Assembly (NCBI GenBank): GCA_002427735.1
Contig: DIYP01000007.1
Coordinates: forward strand, 790,932 to 854,931
Direction of reading: 5' to 3'
Source: Flavobacteriales bacterium UBA6051
GTDB taxonomy: Bacteria; Bacteroidota; Bacteroidia; Flavobacteriales_D; Crocinitomicaceae
Length of the DNA: 64,000 nt
A model generated the notes under the pieces. That model was given only the letters and a program-made list of their open reading frames with translations, did no database searches and had not been told where the DNA came from. The translations under genes were made by a program, and so were the position numbers. This document shows, piece by piece, positions 1 to 8,384 of this stretch (within the stretch, counting starts at the first letter, position 1; the number at the start of each line of letters is the position of its first letter).

Positions 1-372
1 GTCTATCGGGAAAAATGTTCTTGTGGAAGAACATCACCCCGACTTGGGCCAATTATCGGGAGGAAGAAGCAGATGATTAAGTTTAAAGGCACAACTATTT
101 ACCCTAAAGCAATCTATGATGTCCTTGAACATTTCCAAGAAATATCTTGTTATAAAGTATTGGTAAACAAGGACGAGCTTGGGAACGACAACATTACTAT
201 CCTACTTGAGAAAAAACTGGAAAATCAACCAGTTTTCAATGAAATCAAGGCTTTATCAAAATCCAAACTTCGCGTTGTTCCAAAATTTGATTTTATCGAA
301 GCGGATAAGCTCCGTGGAATGATTTATCAAAAACACCTTCGTAAACCTGAAAAAATCAAGTTTACTAACTGA
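1..372 (+). CDS. C-terminal end of an AMP-dependent acyl ligase (phenylacetate-CoA ligase type), cut by the window edge
   Basis: The reading frame is open from base 1, so this is the 3' end of a longer gene; the internal ATG at 73 is not a real start. The visible 123 residues carry the linker CSCGRTSPRLGPIIGRK, typical of PaaK-like ligases, then the small C-terminal AMP-ligase lid domain (IKFKGTTIYP onward). Family members activate an aryl or acyl carboxylate as an adenylate and load it on CoA or an ACP. Next to an aromatic ammonia-lyase, the likely substrate is 4-coumarate as the starter for the aryl polyene; that is inference. The stop codon overlaps the end of the convergent flavoprotein gene by eight bases. 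Confidence 0.8.
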   Translation, partial: VYREKCSCGRTSPRLGPIIGRKKQMIKFKGTTIYPKAIYDVLEHFQEISCYKVLVNKDELGNDNITILLEKKLENQPVFNEIKALSKSKLRVVPKFDFIEADKLRGMIYQKHLRKPEKIKFTN

Positions 373-1588
373 TTGAAATGACTTTTGCCAAAGTCGGCAG
401 AATTGTCTTGTGTTTTTTAATAAACGGATTGGATTCATCCCAAACGTGTCCAGCCAGCACTGAACAAATCTGCTTTTTGAATTCCGGATTACCATTCTCG
501 GTGAAGAAAATCGTGTGCAAATGGCCAGAATACCAACCGTTCACATAGCTTCTAAAGACTTCTATACCATGCTTCAAGAATTCCACATAATCTTGTTCCC
601 AATCTACCTTTTCTCCTTTCAAGTGATCACGAACAAGACCGGCAGCCTCATATCCAGAAGCCACTGCCAAAGTAACTCCAGAACTAAAAATTGGATCTAA
701 AAACTCGGTACTATTCCCGCACAGGACATAACCTGTACCATGCATTTGTTTTACTGAAATGGAATAATTCAGTAGTTTTTTCGGCTCGAAAAGAAATGTA
801 GTCTCCTCAAATCTTCCCTCAAGTCCAGGAAATGATTGAACCAACTCCTTGAATAATGCCGAATCATTCGCATCACATTCATTGATAAAATCAACATCTC
901 CTACGACTCCCACAGATGCCGTACCATCGGAAAATGGTATAGACCAAATCCAAGCAGTATTATCCCTAAATGCATGTACAAAAATATTCTCAGAAGCCTT
1001 TTCTGATCTACTCTCATCCTTTACATGCGCAAAGACTGACCCACGCGGAATTGATTCTGCTTTCTTTTCAAGGTTAAACATGCGTGGCAGTACACGACCA
1101 TATCCACTCGCATCAACTACGAAGTGTGATTTAATTTGATGTTCGTTGCCATTCTCATCCACACAAACAACTAATTGTTCCTCATCAGAAGTTTTGACAT
1201 TGGTTACCTCTGTTTTAAAGGCCACCTCTACTCCTTTCTTCTCAGCTTCAAGAATAAGAGCATGATCAAAATCCGCGCGTTTTACTTGATACGTATAATC
1301 CCAACCTTCTGCATATTGGCTATCAAAAAGAAAATCGCACACCTGATCATCGTGATAAAAAGCAACCCCCGTTTTCACCTGAAAATTTTGAGCTCGCACT
1401 GCATCTAGCAAGTCCAAATCTTCCAGATAATCCATGCATTTAGGCAACAAACTTTCACCAATAACAAATCTCGGAAACGCTGTTTTTTCCAGAACGATTA
1501 CCGAGAATCCATCTTTTACCAGACGCGTTGCAGCAACAGCTCCAGCCGGACCTGCACCAATAACCACTACATCGTATCGTTCTTTCAT
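365..1588 (-). CDS. FAD-dependent halogenase/hydroxylase-like oxidoreductase
   Basis: This 407-residue flavoprotein has an N-terminal Rossmann motif GAGPAG (residues 11-16), the GESLLP segment (44-49) and a WxWxIP motif (W213, W215, P218), which together mark the flavin-dependent halogenase and related hydroxylase family. A lysine in FQVKTG (K72) lies where halogenases carry their catalytic lysine. In a flexirubin cluster the expected role is ring chlorination or hydroxylation of the aryl or resorcinol part; which one cannot be read from sequence. No signal peptide or membrane segment is visible. Its ATG abuts the stop of the upstream oxidoreductase (1588), so it is the third gene of the 6933-365 minus-strand operon. 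Confidence 0.8.
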   Translation of the reverse strand: MKERYDVVVIGAGPAGAVAATRLVKDGFSVIVLEKTAFPRFVIGESLLPKCMDYLEDLDLLDAVRAQNFQVKTGVAFYHDDQVCDFLFDSQYAEGWDYTYQVKRADFDHALILEAEKKGVEVAFKTEVTNVKTSDEEQLVVCVDENGNEHQIKSHFVVDASGYGRVLPRMFNLEKKAESIPRGSVFAHVKDESRSEKASENIFVHAFRDNTAWIWSIPFSDGTASVGVVGDVDFINECDANDSALFKELVQSFPGLEGRFEETTFLFEPKKLLNYSISVKQMHGTGYVLCGNSTEFLDPIFSSGVTLAVASGYEAAGLVRDHLKGEKVDWEQDYVEFLKHGIEVFRSYVNGWYSGHLHTIFFTENGNPEFKKQICSVLAGHVWDESNPFIKKHKTILPTLAKVISIS

Positions 1589-3120
1589 TATGCCGTTTTT
1601 ATTTTTTCAATAAGGTATTTACTGTCCATAAAATTAAAACATGTTACCAAAGCAGAGATGGTAGAACCAAGAATACCATGAAACACAAGGTTCTGACCAG
1701 TCTGGTATAAATTGGGGACGCGCGTTCGCGCATTAATTTTTGAGAGCATGATATTATTATAATCCTTCAAAATGCCATAAAGCGCACCATCTTCTGTCCC
1801 AATATAATCTTTATATGTCAATGGTGTGGAAGAATAAATACCCCTGACTCCTTTTCGAATATCAGGAAATATTTTCTCCAGACGTTGGAGCACAATCTCT
1901 TCCTTTTCTTTTTTGAATTGCTCATATGCTGCACCGCGCTCACCGGATCGCGCAACTGTATTGAAGCTATCTGACCATTCCTCAACCTCCGAATAATCCA
2001 TGTAGGTCATTACTGACATAGCATCAGCATATGCACCCTGATCATGCGCCGCAGAAGTACAAATAAACATAGCTTCAGGCCACATTCCTTCTTTATAATC
2101 TACGGTTTCCCAAACCTCCTCTTTTCCGTAGGCATAGAGATTATAATTCAAGTAAGGGAAAAAGTCTTCCTCGAAAGATAGATAGACCATGAACGAAGAA
2201 ACGGTATTATTTATCTTATCCAATCGATGGCGATAAGCTGCTCTAAACCGATCTTCACCAAATATTTCTACCGTCTTTTTCGGGTGGGTATTCGAAATGA
2301 ACTTTTTTGCCGAGAACTTTTCCCCATCAGTCGTTACAACAGATTTAATTTCCTTGTCAACGTAATCTGCGCTAACAACATCTTGATGTTTCAAAACTCG
2401 CCCTCCAAGTGAGTGAATTCTTCGCGTTAGCAATTTGGCTATTTGAGAACCTCCATTAAGCATCCGATAACTCCCGGATAAGAAGCTATTCATAATTAAC
2501 GCCACAACGTACAACGGTGTCGTTTTGCGATCGCCTGCGTACAACAAGCTACTTCCCAATAAAACAGATTGCAAACGTTTATCGTCCGTAATGGACTCAA
2601 TAAAATCCCATGCACTTAGCGCGAGTACTTCAGGGTGAGTCACATAGCTCTTTTCCACCTCACTCTCATCCTGTAAATTATAAAGTGGGAAATAAGCGCA
2701 AATTTCTAAGATTTTATCACAAAAGGCATTGATAGCTGCCTTTTCATTTGGAAAGTTTTCGAACAACCCTTCTTTAAAAGCTTCATATCCCTGACCATGT
2801 TTATATGTACTCCCATCAGGAAAGCGTATCAAGTCGAAACATTCGTCATCTAAACGTTTCATGGCCAGATCATCCATAATTCCGAGATACCTAAAAATCT
2901 GATGCAAGTTTTCCCCCTCATCGAGACTTCCGATGTAATGCACACCCGTATCAAAAATGCGTTTATCCCTGCTAAACACTTGAAGGCTTCCGCCGATTTG
3001 GTGATTCTTTTCCAACACAAGAACTGAATATCCTTCCATACCAAGAACCGTGGCGCAAACTAATCCGCCTATGCCACTGCCGACAATAATAAAATCATAT
3101 TCTTTCTCAGCCTCCTTCAT
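1588..3120 (-). CDS. NAD(P)/FAD-dependent oxidoreductase of the carotenoid desaturase/retinol saturase type
   Basis: The 510-residue protein begins with a dinucleotide-binding motif IIVGSGIGGL followed by EKNHQIGGSLQVF, as in CrtI, CrtN and retinol saturases, and ends with a CrtI-like C-terminal FAD segment (NLYQTGQNLVFHGILG). Family members desaturate, isomerise or saturate conjugated polyene chains. Here it sits between the exporter fusion and the halogenase-like gene, sharing one base with the latter and abutting the former, so action on the flexirubin polyene is plausible. It is not one of the carotenoid-operon desaturases at 52-57 kb. The precise reaction is unknown. Confidence 0.78.
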   Translation of the reverse strand: MKEAEKEYDFIIVGSGIGGLVCATVLGMEGYSVLVLEKNHQIGGSLQVFSRDKRIFDTGVHYIGSLDEGENLHQIFRYLGIMDDLAMKRLDDECFDLIRFPDGSTYKHGQGYEAFKEGLFENFPNEKAAINAFCDKILEICAYFPLYNLQDESEVEKSYVTHPEVLALSAWDFIESITDDKRLQSVLLGSSLLYAGDRKTTPLYVVALIMNSFLSGSYRMLNGGSQIAKLLTRRIHSLGGRVLKHQDVVSADYVDKEIKSVVTTDGEKFSAKKFISNTHPKKTVEIFGEDRFRAAYRHRLDKINNTVSSFMVYLSFEEDFFPYLNYNLYAYGKEEVWETVDYKEGMWPEAMFICTSAAHDQGAYADAMSVMTYMDYSEVEEWSDSFNTVARSGERGAAYEQFKKEKEEIVLQRLEKIFPDIRKGVRGIYSSTPLTYKDYIGTEDGALYGILKDYNNIMLSKINARTRVPNLYQTGQNLVFHGILGSTISALVTCFNFMDSKYLIEKIKTA

Positions 3121-6100
3121 TCAACTTTTCCTTAGCAAGAAAAGGACATTAGATGTTTTTTCAGATTGCTCAATCATTTCGCATGACAACTGACGTTTCT
3201 TAGCGAATTTAAAAATATCTTCTGACGAAAAGAAACTCAATTCTTCCGTCGTTTTATTGAATCGAGCAATCTTTGTTGAATACTTTTCTGTGCGCTCTGT
3301 AAGCGCATGGCGATTTTCTAAATCAGTTATCCCATCACGGATCAATATTAATCCACCTGCATTTAAATTATCGACAGTTTTATTCAATACTTCCAATTGC
3401 TTTTCAGCAGAAATGTAGTGTAAAACGTCATTGTAGATCACGACATCTGCATCAGTAATTTCAACCTCTCTGATATCCCCTTGAAGAAACTTCAGATTCT
3501 CCCCCTTATCATATCCATTTTGAGCAATATTGATCTTATCATCATCATAATCGATACCAATAATGTCTCTATCACTATTGCGATAATGCAAGAAGTAACT
3601 CAAATATCCTAAACCACAGCCGATATCATATATTCTCTTTCGTTCCGCAATGAAAGCGTCGTATTCTTCAAAATTTTTCTCCTCAAATCGCCATTTTACC
3701 CGCACATACCATTCGAGTGAAGGTCCTTTGTAGAGGTAATTATACAATATGCGATTTTTAAGATAGGCCCCATCCTCTATTTCAGATTTTACATCTTTCA
3801 TAGCGGCACGCATGATCTTCTGAACACTCTTGGTAAACAAACCAAAACGTTGCTGATAAATCTCATCGTTGGGAGTAATACGATCAAGTGCAACCAAAAT
3901 GAGCGAGCCAGACTTAATGATTAAATCATTTTTTGGATTTACATAATGAGCTCCAACAATAAGAATAGGTTGAATATCTAACTGTAACTCCTGCGCAAGG
4001 TAAAAAGCTCCCTTATGAAAACGATTCATTCGCCCATCACGACTTCTTGTCCCTTCAGGGAAAATCATTACAGAGTAACCTTCGTCAATACGTTGTTGAA
4101 TGAGATCAAGATTGTATTCCGTTCCTTCAGCAATAAAAAGGTATCCTGAATAACGAATAAAGAATCCAAAGACGGGTGAATAATAAACCCATTTCTTCAC
4201 CATGATGATCACCTTCGGGTTCAGCATAATCATAAGAAGGATATCCAGAAATGAAGAATGATTGGCTACAATGATAGAAGGTTTAGAAAAATCGAGTTTT
4301 TCTGGATTTATAATTTCTTTCTTGACATGGAAACCAAGATATAGCGTGGACTTAGCCAGTTTAGATACGGCATAATTTAGCGCTTTTCTCTTTTTGCTTT
4401 TGGCAATTGGAAAGACCAACAGTGGAAGCAATAGTACATTCAGTAATAAACACCCTATGAAAAAGTATGAAAACAAGAATATACTGTAGATAAATCCTAA
4501 AAGCGTGATCGGAGTGCGTTTTTTCTTAGTTCTATTCGTAATGAAAAAACGATACAGTGAGGGTTGAATAACCAGTGTGACGAGCAGAATACAACCTATT
4601 CCTACTACGCTTATTACGGCTATTGAATGAATAGCAGGATGTTTAGCAAAATAGAGCGCACCAGTTCCTATTATCGTTGTGACAGCAGACAAAATGATGG
4701 CTGACTTATAGGATCTCAGAGCATCCGAGTTTACTTTATATTGTTGCTGTAAACCATCAGTAACAAAAATGCTAAAGTCGTCGCCAAGACCGAAAATAAA
4801 GGTCGCAACTATAATATTGATGAAATTGAACTCGATACCGAAAAAACTGGAAATCCCCAAAATCCAGATCCAACTTATCACCATAGGAAGAAAAGCAAAC
4901 ATGGCTAATTCAACCCTACCATAAACAACAAGCAATGAGAAGAATACAAGTAATGAAGAAAACAACAAAAGATAATTGAAGTCAGCCTGAACACTAACCA
5001 TTAATGTATTCGCCATTTCAGCAACATCGAAAACGAACACACCCTTTACCGAATTGACTTCATCCTTCAGTAACGAGAGGTCATTTCTGTTGACAACAAC
5101 ACTCGTAATTGCCGTCCATTTTCCATTTTTCTCATAAACAAGATCGGACAGTCCAAGTTCCTTGGCTATATTGAGCTCACTTAAATTAGTTTCATCAGTC
5201 GTTGTAGCAGCGATCCATTCTTGAAAAGGAGAAAATGCTTGACCTGAAAAGTCATACTGAATTGCTATAGCATCAATCTTTCCTTTTACCGCATTAAAAC
5301 GATTGCTCCAGAAATCTGACCAACTATTTCTGCGTTGCTCAGCGAGTTCAACAGGCAATTGATAAGGCGCGACTGAAATCAGTTCATCTAGACCTTGTTC
5401 CTCTCTAAACGAAGACAAGACCTCAAAGAGTTTAAAATTGAGCTCTTCTAATTCGTCCTGATTGTCTGCGCTAACAAAAAGATGAAGCTTCTTTTCCTCT
5501 TTTGGGTTTATTCCTGTGAAATACTCTTCCTTCTCCGCTAATTCATCTGTATGATAACTTAGATTATTTAAATCAGAATCGAAGGAGAACTGATTGGACT
5601 TGAATAGAAAAACGACAGTTAATACAAGAATTCCGTACATAGTTGTTCTAAACAACCACTTTGGCATTTGCCAACCTCCTGATTTTCTTCCAGCTTTCAT
5701 TTTGAATCTGGAGAAATGAATCAATGAAGGAAGTAATAATAGAGTGAAAAGTGCAGCTGAAATTAGCGTACACAACGCAATTAACCCGAAGTTTTGGAGT
5801 ACCACTGAATCCGTAAACATCAGTGCGGCAAATGCTGCGACAGTCGTAAAGCTTCCTACCAACATTGGGAAACTCAATTCGCGAACCGTTTTTCTGAGGT
5901 CTCCCGAATGCTTGTAATGCGTAAAAAAATGAAACGAATAATCTAAAACTATCCCCATTAAAACTCCAGCAGTTGCAATAGAAATTGCGGAAATATCTGG
6001 TTGGATATAACCTACCAATCCCAACCCACTTAAACCAGAAAAGAGTGCTGGTAGGACAAAGAACACCGGGGTTAATAGGCTTCTATAATAGACAATTAAA

Positions 6101-6933
6101 AGCAAGAGGATCAATCCAAGACTGATCATTAATGTGATAAACGTATCTTCCTTGACCTGTCGAGCATTTTCATATGAAATCTGAAACGTTCCGAAATAAT
6201 CAAAGCCAAGTGTTGCTTGATCATTTAAACGTTCTTTAAGTGCATACAACTGCTGATTTAGTTTTTCATTCTTTTCGGCGTCATCCAATTCAAAATTCAA
6301 AACAGCCGTAAACAATGCCCTTTGGCCATCACTTGAAAACAGCATCCCATCCTCAACGGCCATTGTAGAAGAGTCTGAACGCGGATTGATTTTATTTAGG
6401 TCGCTCCAGGCAATCCCCAGTGGGTCTTTCGACAATAAATCACGCAAGAAAAAACCATTCATCGAGGACAAGCGATCATTCACTAAGGACAACGATTGTT
6501 CTATTGAATCCTCGGATAACTTTCTTTCAAGTAGACCATAATCCTGATGTCCTAATGTTGGATAATTCGAATAAAAGTAATCGATTACGAGGTCCTGCTT
6601 TTCTTCACGGAACACCTCTAAATCCTTAACCAAACCGTTAAACTCCCCTTCTATAACTTGAGAAACCGAATCAAGTTGAACAAAGATTTCATCGTTAGAT
6701 TTCTCTTCCGCACTGATGGAGAAGACAATTTGTTTATTCAGATTATTCTCGCGTAAAACACTATTGAACTGCTTAAAATCTTCCCCCTGCGGAAAAATGG
6801 AGTAAAAATTCTGATCAACGTTCAAATTTCTAACTCCAAAATAAAAAAGTGCGCCTGTCGCGAGTAAAAAGGCTAGAAAGACAAAAAGGTGCCTATTCAA
6901 AAATGAAACGATATGTTCAAAAATTCTTCCCAA
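3121..6933 (-). CDS. Trifunctional MMPL/RND transporter - lysophospholipid acyltransferase - SAM methyltransferase fusion
   Basis: A 1270-residue protein with three parts. Residues about 1-830 are an RND/MMPL exporter: TM1 near 12-30, a periplasmic loop, a TM bundle near 265-410, a second loop and a second bundle near 655-800. Residues about 830-1060 form a PlsC-like acyltransferase with NHSSFLD (H-x4-D, near 890) and FPEGTRSRDG (near 955). Residues about 1070-1270 form a class I methyltransferase with motif I IYDIGCGLGYLS (near 1095). The exporter part resembles aryl polyene cluster transporters and probably moves the pigment or its lipid form to the outer membrane. It is first in its operon. 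The tri-domain order is a known architecture in Bacteroidota, not a frameshift artefact, since the frame is open throughout. Confidence 0.88.
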   Translation of the reverse strand: MGRIFEHIVSFLNRHLFVFLAFLLATGALFYFGVRNLNVDQNFYSIFPQGEDFKQFNSVLRENNLNKQIVFSISAEEKSNDEIFVQLDSVSQVIEGEFNGLVKDLEVFREEKQDLVIDYFYSNYPTLGHQDYGLLERKLSEDSIEQSLSLVNDRLSSMNGFFLRDLLSKDPLGIAWSDLNKINPRSDSSTMAVEDGMLFSSDGQRALFTAVLNFELDDAEKNEKLNQQLYALKERLNDQATLGFDYFGTFQISYENARQVKEDTFITLMISLGLILLLLIVYYRSLLTPVFFVLPALFSGLSGLGLVGYIQPDISAISIATAGVLMGIVLDYSFHFFTHYKHSGDLRKTVRELSFPMLVGSFTTVAAFAALMFTDSVVLQNFGLIALCTLISAALFTLLLLPSLIHFSRFKMKAGRKSGGWQMPKWLFRTTMYGILVLTVVFLFKSNQFSFDSDLNNLSYHTDELAEKEEYFTGINPKEEKKLHLFVSADNQDELEELNFKLFEVLSSFREEQGLDELISVAPYQLPVELAEQRRNSWSDFWSNRFNAVKGKIDAIAIQYDFSGQAFSPFQEWIAATTTDETNLSELNIAKELGLSDLVYEKNGKWTAITSVVVNRNDLSLLKDEVNSVKGVFVFDVAEMANTLMVSVQADFNYLLLFSSLLVFFSLLVVYGRVELAMFAFLPMVISWIWILGISSFFGIEFNFINIIVATFIFGLGDDFSIFVTDGLQQQYKVNSDALRSYKSAIILSAVTTIIGTGALYFAKHPAIHSIAVISVVGIGCILLVTLVIQPSLYRFFITNRTKKKRTPITLLGFIYSIFLFSYFFIGCLLLNVLLLPLLVFPIAKSKKRKALNYAVSKLAKSTLYLGFHVKKEIINPEKLDFSKPSIIVANHSSFLDILLMIMLNPKVIIMVKKWVYYSPVFGFFIRYSGYLFIAEGTEYNLDLIQQRIDEGYSVMIFPEGTRSRDGRMNRFHKGAFYLAQELQLDIQPILIVGAHYVNPKNDLIIKSGSLILVALDRITPNDEIYQQRFGLFTKSVQKIMRAAMKDVKSEIEDGAYLKNRILYNYLYKGPSLEWYVRVKWRFEEKNFEEYDAFIAERKRIYDIGCGLGYLSYFLHYRNSDRDIIGIDYDDDKINIAQNGYDKGENLKFLQGDIREVEITDADVVIYNDVLHYISAEKQLEVLNKTVDNLNAGGLILIRDGITDLENRHALTERTEKYSTKIARFNKTTEELSFFSSEDIFKFAKKRQLSCEMIEQSEKTSNVLFLLRKS

Positions 6934-7048
6934 CTCTCTTGAGTGATATGTGACAACGCGTCAAACTTTCCAACCATGAGAAAATCTTCAAAACGTTAAT
7001 TAACGAAGCGCGCATTTAATCTCCTAAAACAAATGTTTACAATCCCGC

Positions 7049-7056
7049 CAAAAGTA
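7049..7056 (-). promoter_or_regulatory. Candidate -7 box of the minus-strand exporter operon promoter
   Basis: Read on the minus strand the site is TACTTTTG, an exact match to the Bacteroidota TAnnTTTG element. It lies about 115 bases before the start at 6933. No well-spaced TTG -33 element is obvious. Confidence 0.45.
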
Positions 7057-7125
7057 GAAAAATACAAGCAAATATTGCTCCGATAATGAAACCTTTCAAA
7101 GCGTAGTCTTGAAACAATATTTTTT

Positions 7126-7133
7126 TAGCTTTG
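7126..7133 (+). promoter_or_regulatory. Candidate -7 box for the methyltransferase gene
   Basis: TAGCTTTG matches TAnnTTTG. A TTG lies at 7109-7111, somewhat closer than usual. Transcription would start near 7140, upstream of the ATG at 7204, so this site and the minus-strand box at 7049 form a divergent promoter region. Confidence 0.45.
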
Positions 7134-7203
7134 CACTGCTTAAAAGACTCCTTTGCAATGGTTATTTGATTGTTCTGGAGCCCAAAATGAAATTAGAATC
7201 TTT

Positions 7204-8253
7204 ATGAAAGCAGTTGAAGCGCTATACGAAGCGCACAAAATAGCCTTTAGCCCATTCGTTTTCGAAACGGCATACACCATGTTAGAGCTGGGAATTCTTG
7301 AATCCATTTATAACCATAGAGAAGGAATCTCCATTGAAAACTGTGCACAAGAAACAGGTGTGTCCGAATACGGTGTTCGTGTTCTTGTTGAGATGGCTGA
7401 GGCTGCAAGTATTGTTGAAAGCAATGCGGATGGACTTTATGTTACTACAAAGATTGGCCATTTCCTATTGAGAGATGAAATGACGCGTGTCAATTTGTAC
7501 TTCACGCATGATGTCTGCTACAAAGGACTTTTTCATTTAAAAGAATCTATCGTAAATGGAAAACCTGAAGGTTTGAAAGAACTTGGAGACTGGAACACTA
7601 TTTACGAAGGTCTTTCTGTTTTACCGGAACACATTAAGAAGTCGTGGTTTGATTTTGACCATCATTATTCTGACAATTCATTCAATGATGCGTTGAAAAT
7701 AATTTTCAAAGATGAACCGAAACAAATCTATGACATTGGTGGAAATACTGGAAAATGGGCAATTGCTAGCACAAAGCATGACCCTGACGTTCGTGTAAAG
7801 ATGTTCGATCTTCCAGGACAAATTGGCGTAGCAAAAGAGAACATTGGTAAGATTGATGAAATCAAAGATCGTGTTGAATACCAAACAGTGAATCTTTTAG
7901 ATCCATCTTCTGAAATACCAGGCGGCGCTGATGTCTACTGGATGAGTCAATTTCTTGATTGCTTCAGTGAAGAAGAAATTGAGCAGATTCTGCTAAAAAT
8001 ACGCAAGAACATTTCGAAAGATTCCCGCGTTTATATCATGGAAACATTTATTGATAATCAGCGATTCCCTGCGGCAACACATAGTCTAGTTGCAACTTCG
8101 CTCTACTTTACAGTTATTGCAAATGGGAACAGTAAAATGTATACATCTACTGCGATGAAGTACATTGTCGATAAAGCTGGGTTCGAATGTATTGATGAAC
8201 ATCATCTTCACGGCGATAGTTTCCATACAATACTGGAACTAAAACTGAAGTAG
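7204..8253 (+). CDS. Class I SAM-dependent methyltransferase, small-molecule O/C-methyltransferase type
   Basis: The product (349 residues from ATG 7204) has an N-terminal helical dimerisation/winged-helix region with GILESI and NCAQETGVSEYGVRVLVEM, as in family 2 O-methyltransferases. The SAM fold follows, with motif I IYDIGGNTGKWA and an acidic strand end at VKMFDLPGQ. An in-frame TTG at 7153 would add 17 residues, but ATG 7204 fits the start of the conserved domain. The flexirubin aryl ring carries a methyl group, so ring methylation is a reasonable role; alternatively it modifies the resorcinol. It stands alone between two promoters, 131 bases before the ammonia-lyase gene. Confidence 0.8.
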   Translation: MKAVEALYEAHKIAFSPFVFETAYTMLELGILESIYNHREGISIENCAQETGVSEYGVRVLVEMAEAASIVESNADGLYVTTKIGHFLLRDEMTRVNLYFTHDVCYKGLFHLKESIVNGKPEGLKELGDWNTIYEGLSVLPEHIKKSWFDFDHHYSDNSFNDALKIIFKDEPKQIYDIGGNTGKWAIASTKHDPDVRVKMFDLPGQIGVAKENIGKIDEIKDRVEYQTVNLLDPSSEIPGGADVYWMSQFLDCFSEEEIEQILLKIRKNISKDSRVYIMETFIDNQRFPAATHSLVATSLYFTVIANGNSKMYTSTAMKYIVDKAGFECIDEHHLHGDSFHTILELKLK

Positions 8254-8317
8254 TAATACTTAACAATTGGGTGTGGAATACCCTTCCTTAGACCCTTTTT
8301 TTTCTCGGTAAAATCAG

Positions 8318-8325
8318 TATTTTTG
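8318..8325 (+). promoter_or_regulatory. Candidate -7 box for the ammonia-lyase/ketosynthase operon
   Basis: TATTTTTG matches TAnnTTTG and lies 60 bases before the ATG at 8385. The genes behind it are overlapping or spaced by less than about 25 bases up to 19617, so it may drive the whole run. Confidence 0.45.
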
Positions 8326-8384
8326 CATGTTAAATTTTCGCGACCGAAGGTGGTTAGTGAAATTGTAAGACCAGATTATTCAAT

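Noticed and set aside
365..372. Overlap between the ligase end and the flavoprotein as a sign of misassembly
   Set aside because: An eight-base convergent overlap is normal in compact bacterial genomes and both frames are intact.
7153..7203. Upstream TTG start extending the methyltransferase by 17 residues
   Set aside because: The added residues do not look like the family N-terminus, and the first in-frame ATG (7204) fits the conserved start.
8254..8320. Weak GGGT...ACCC inverted repeat with a T run after the methyltransferase gene
   Set aside because: The stem is only four bases and the T run is not placed directly after a stable hairpin, so I do not call a terminator.
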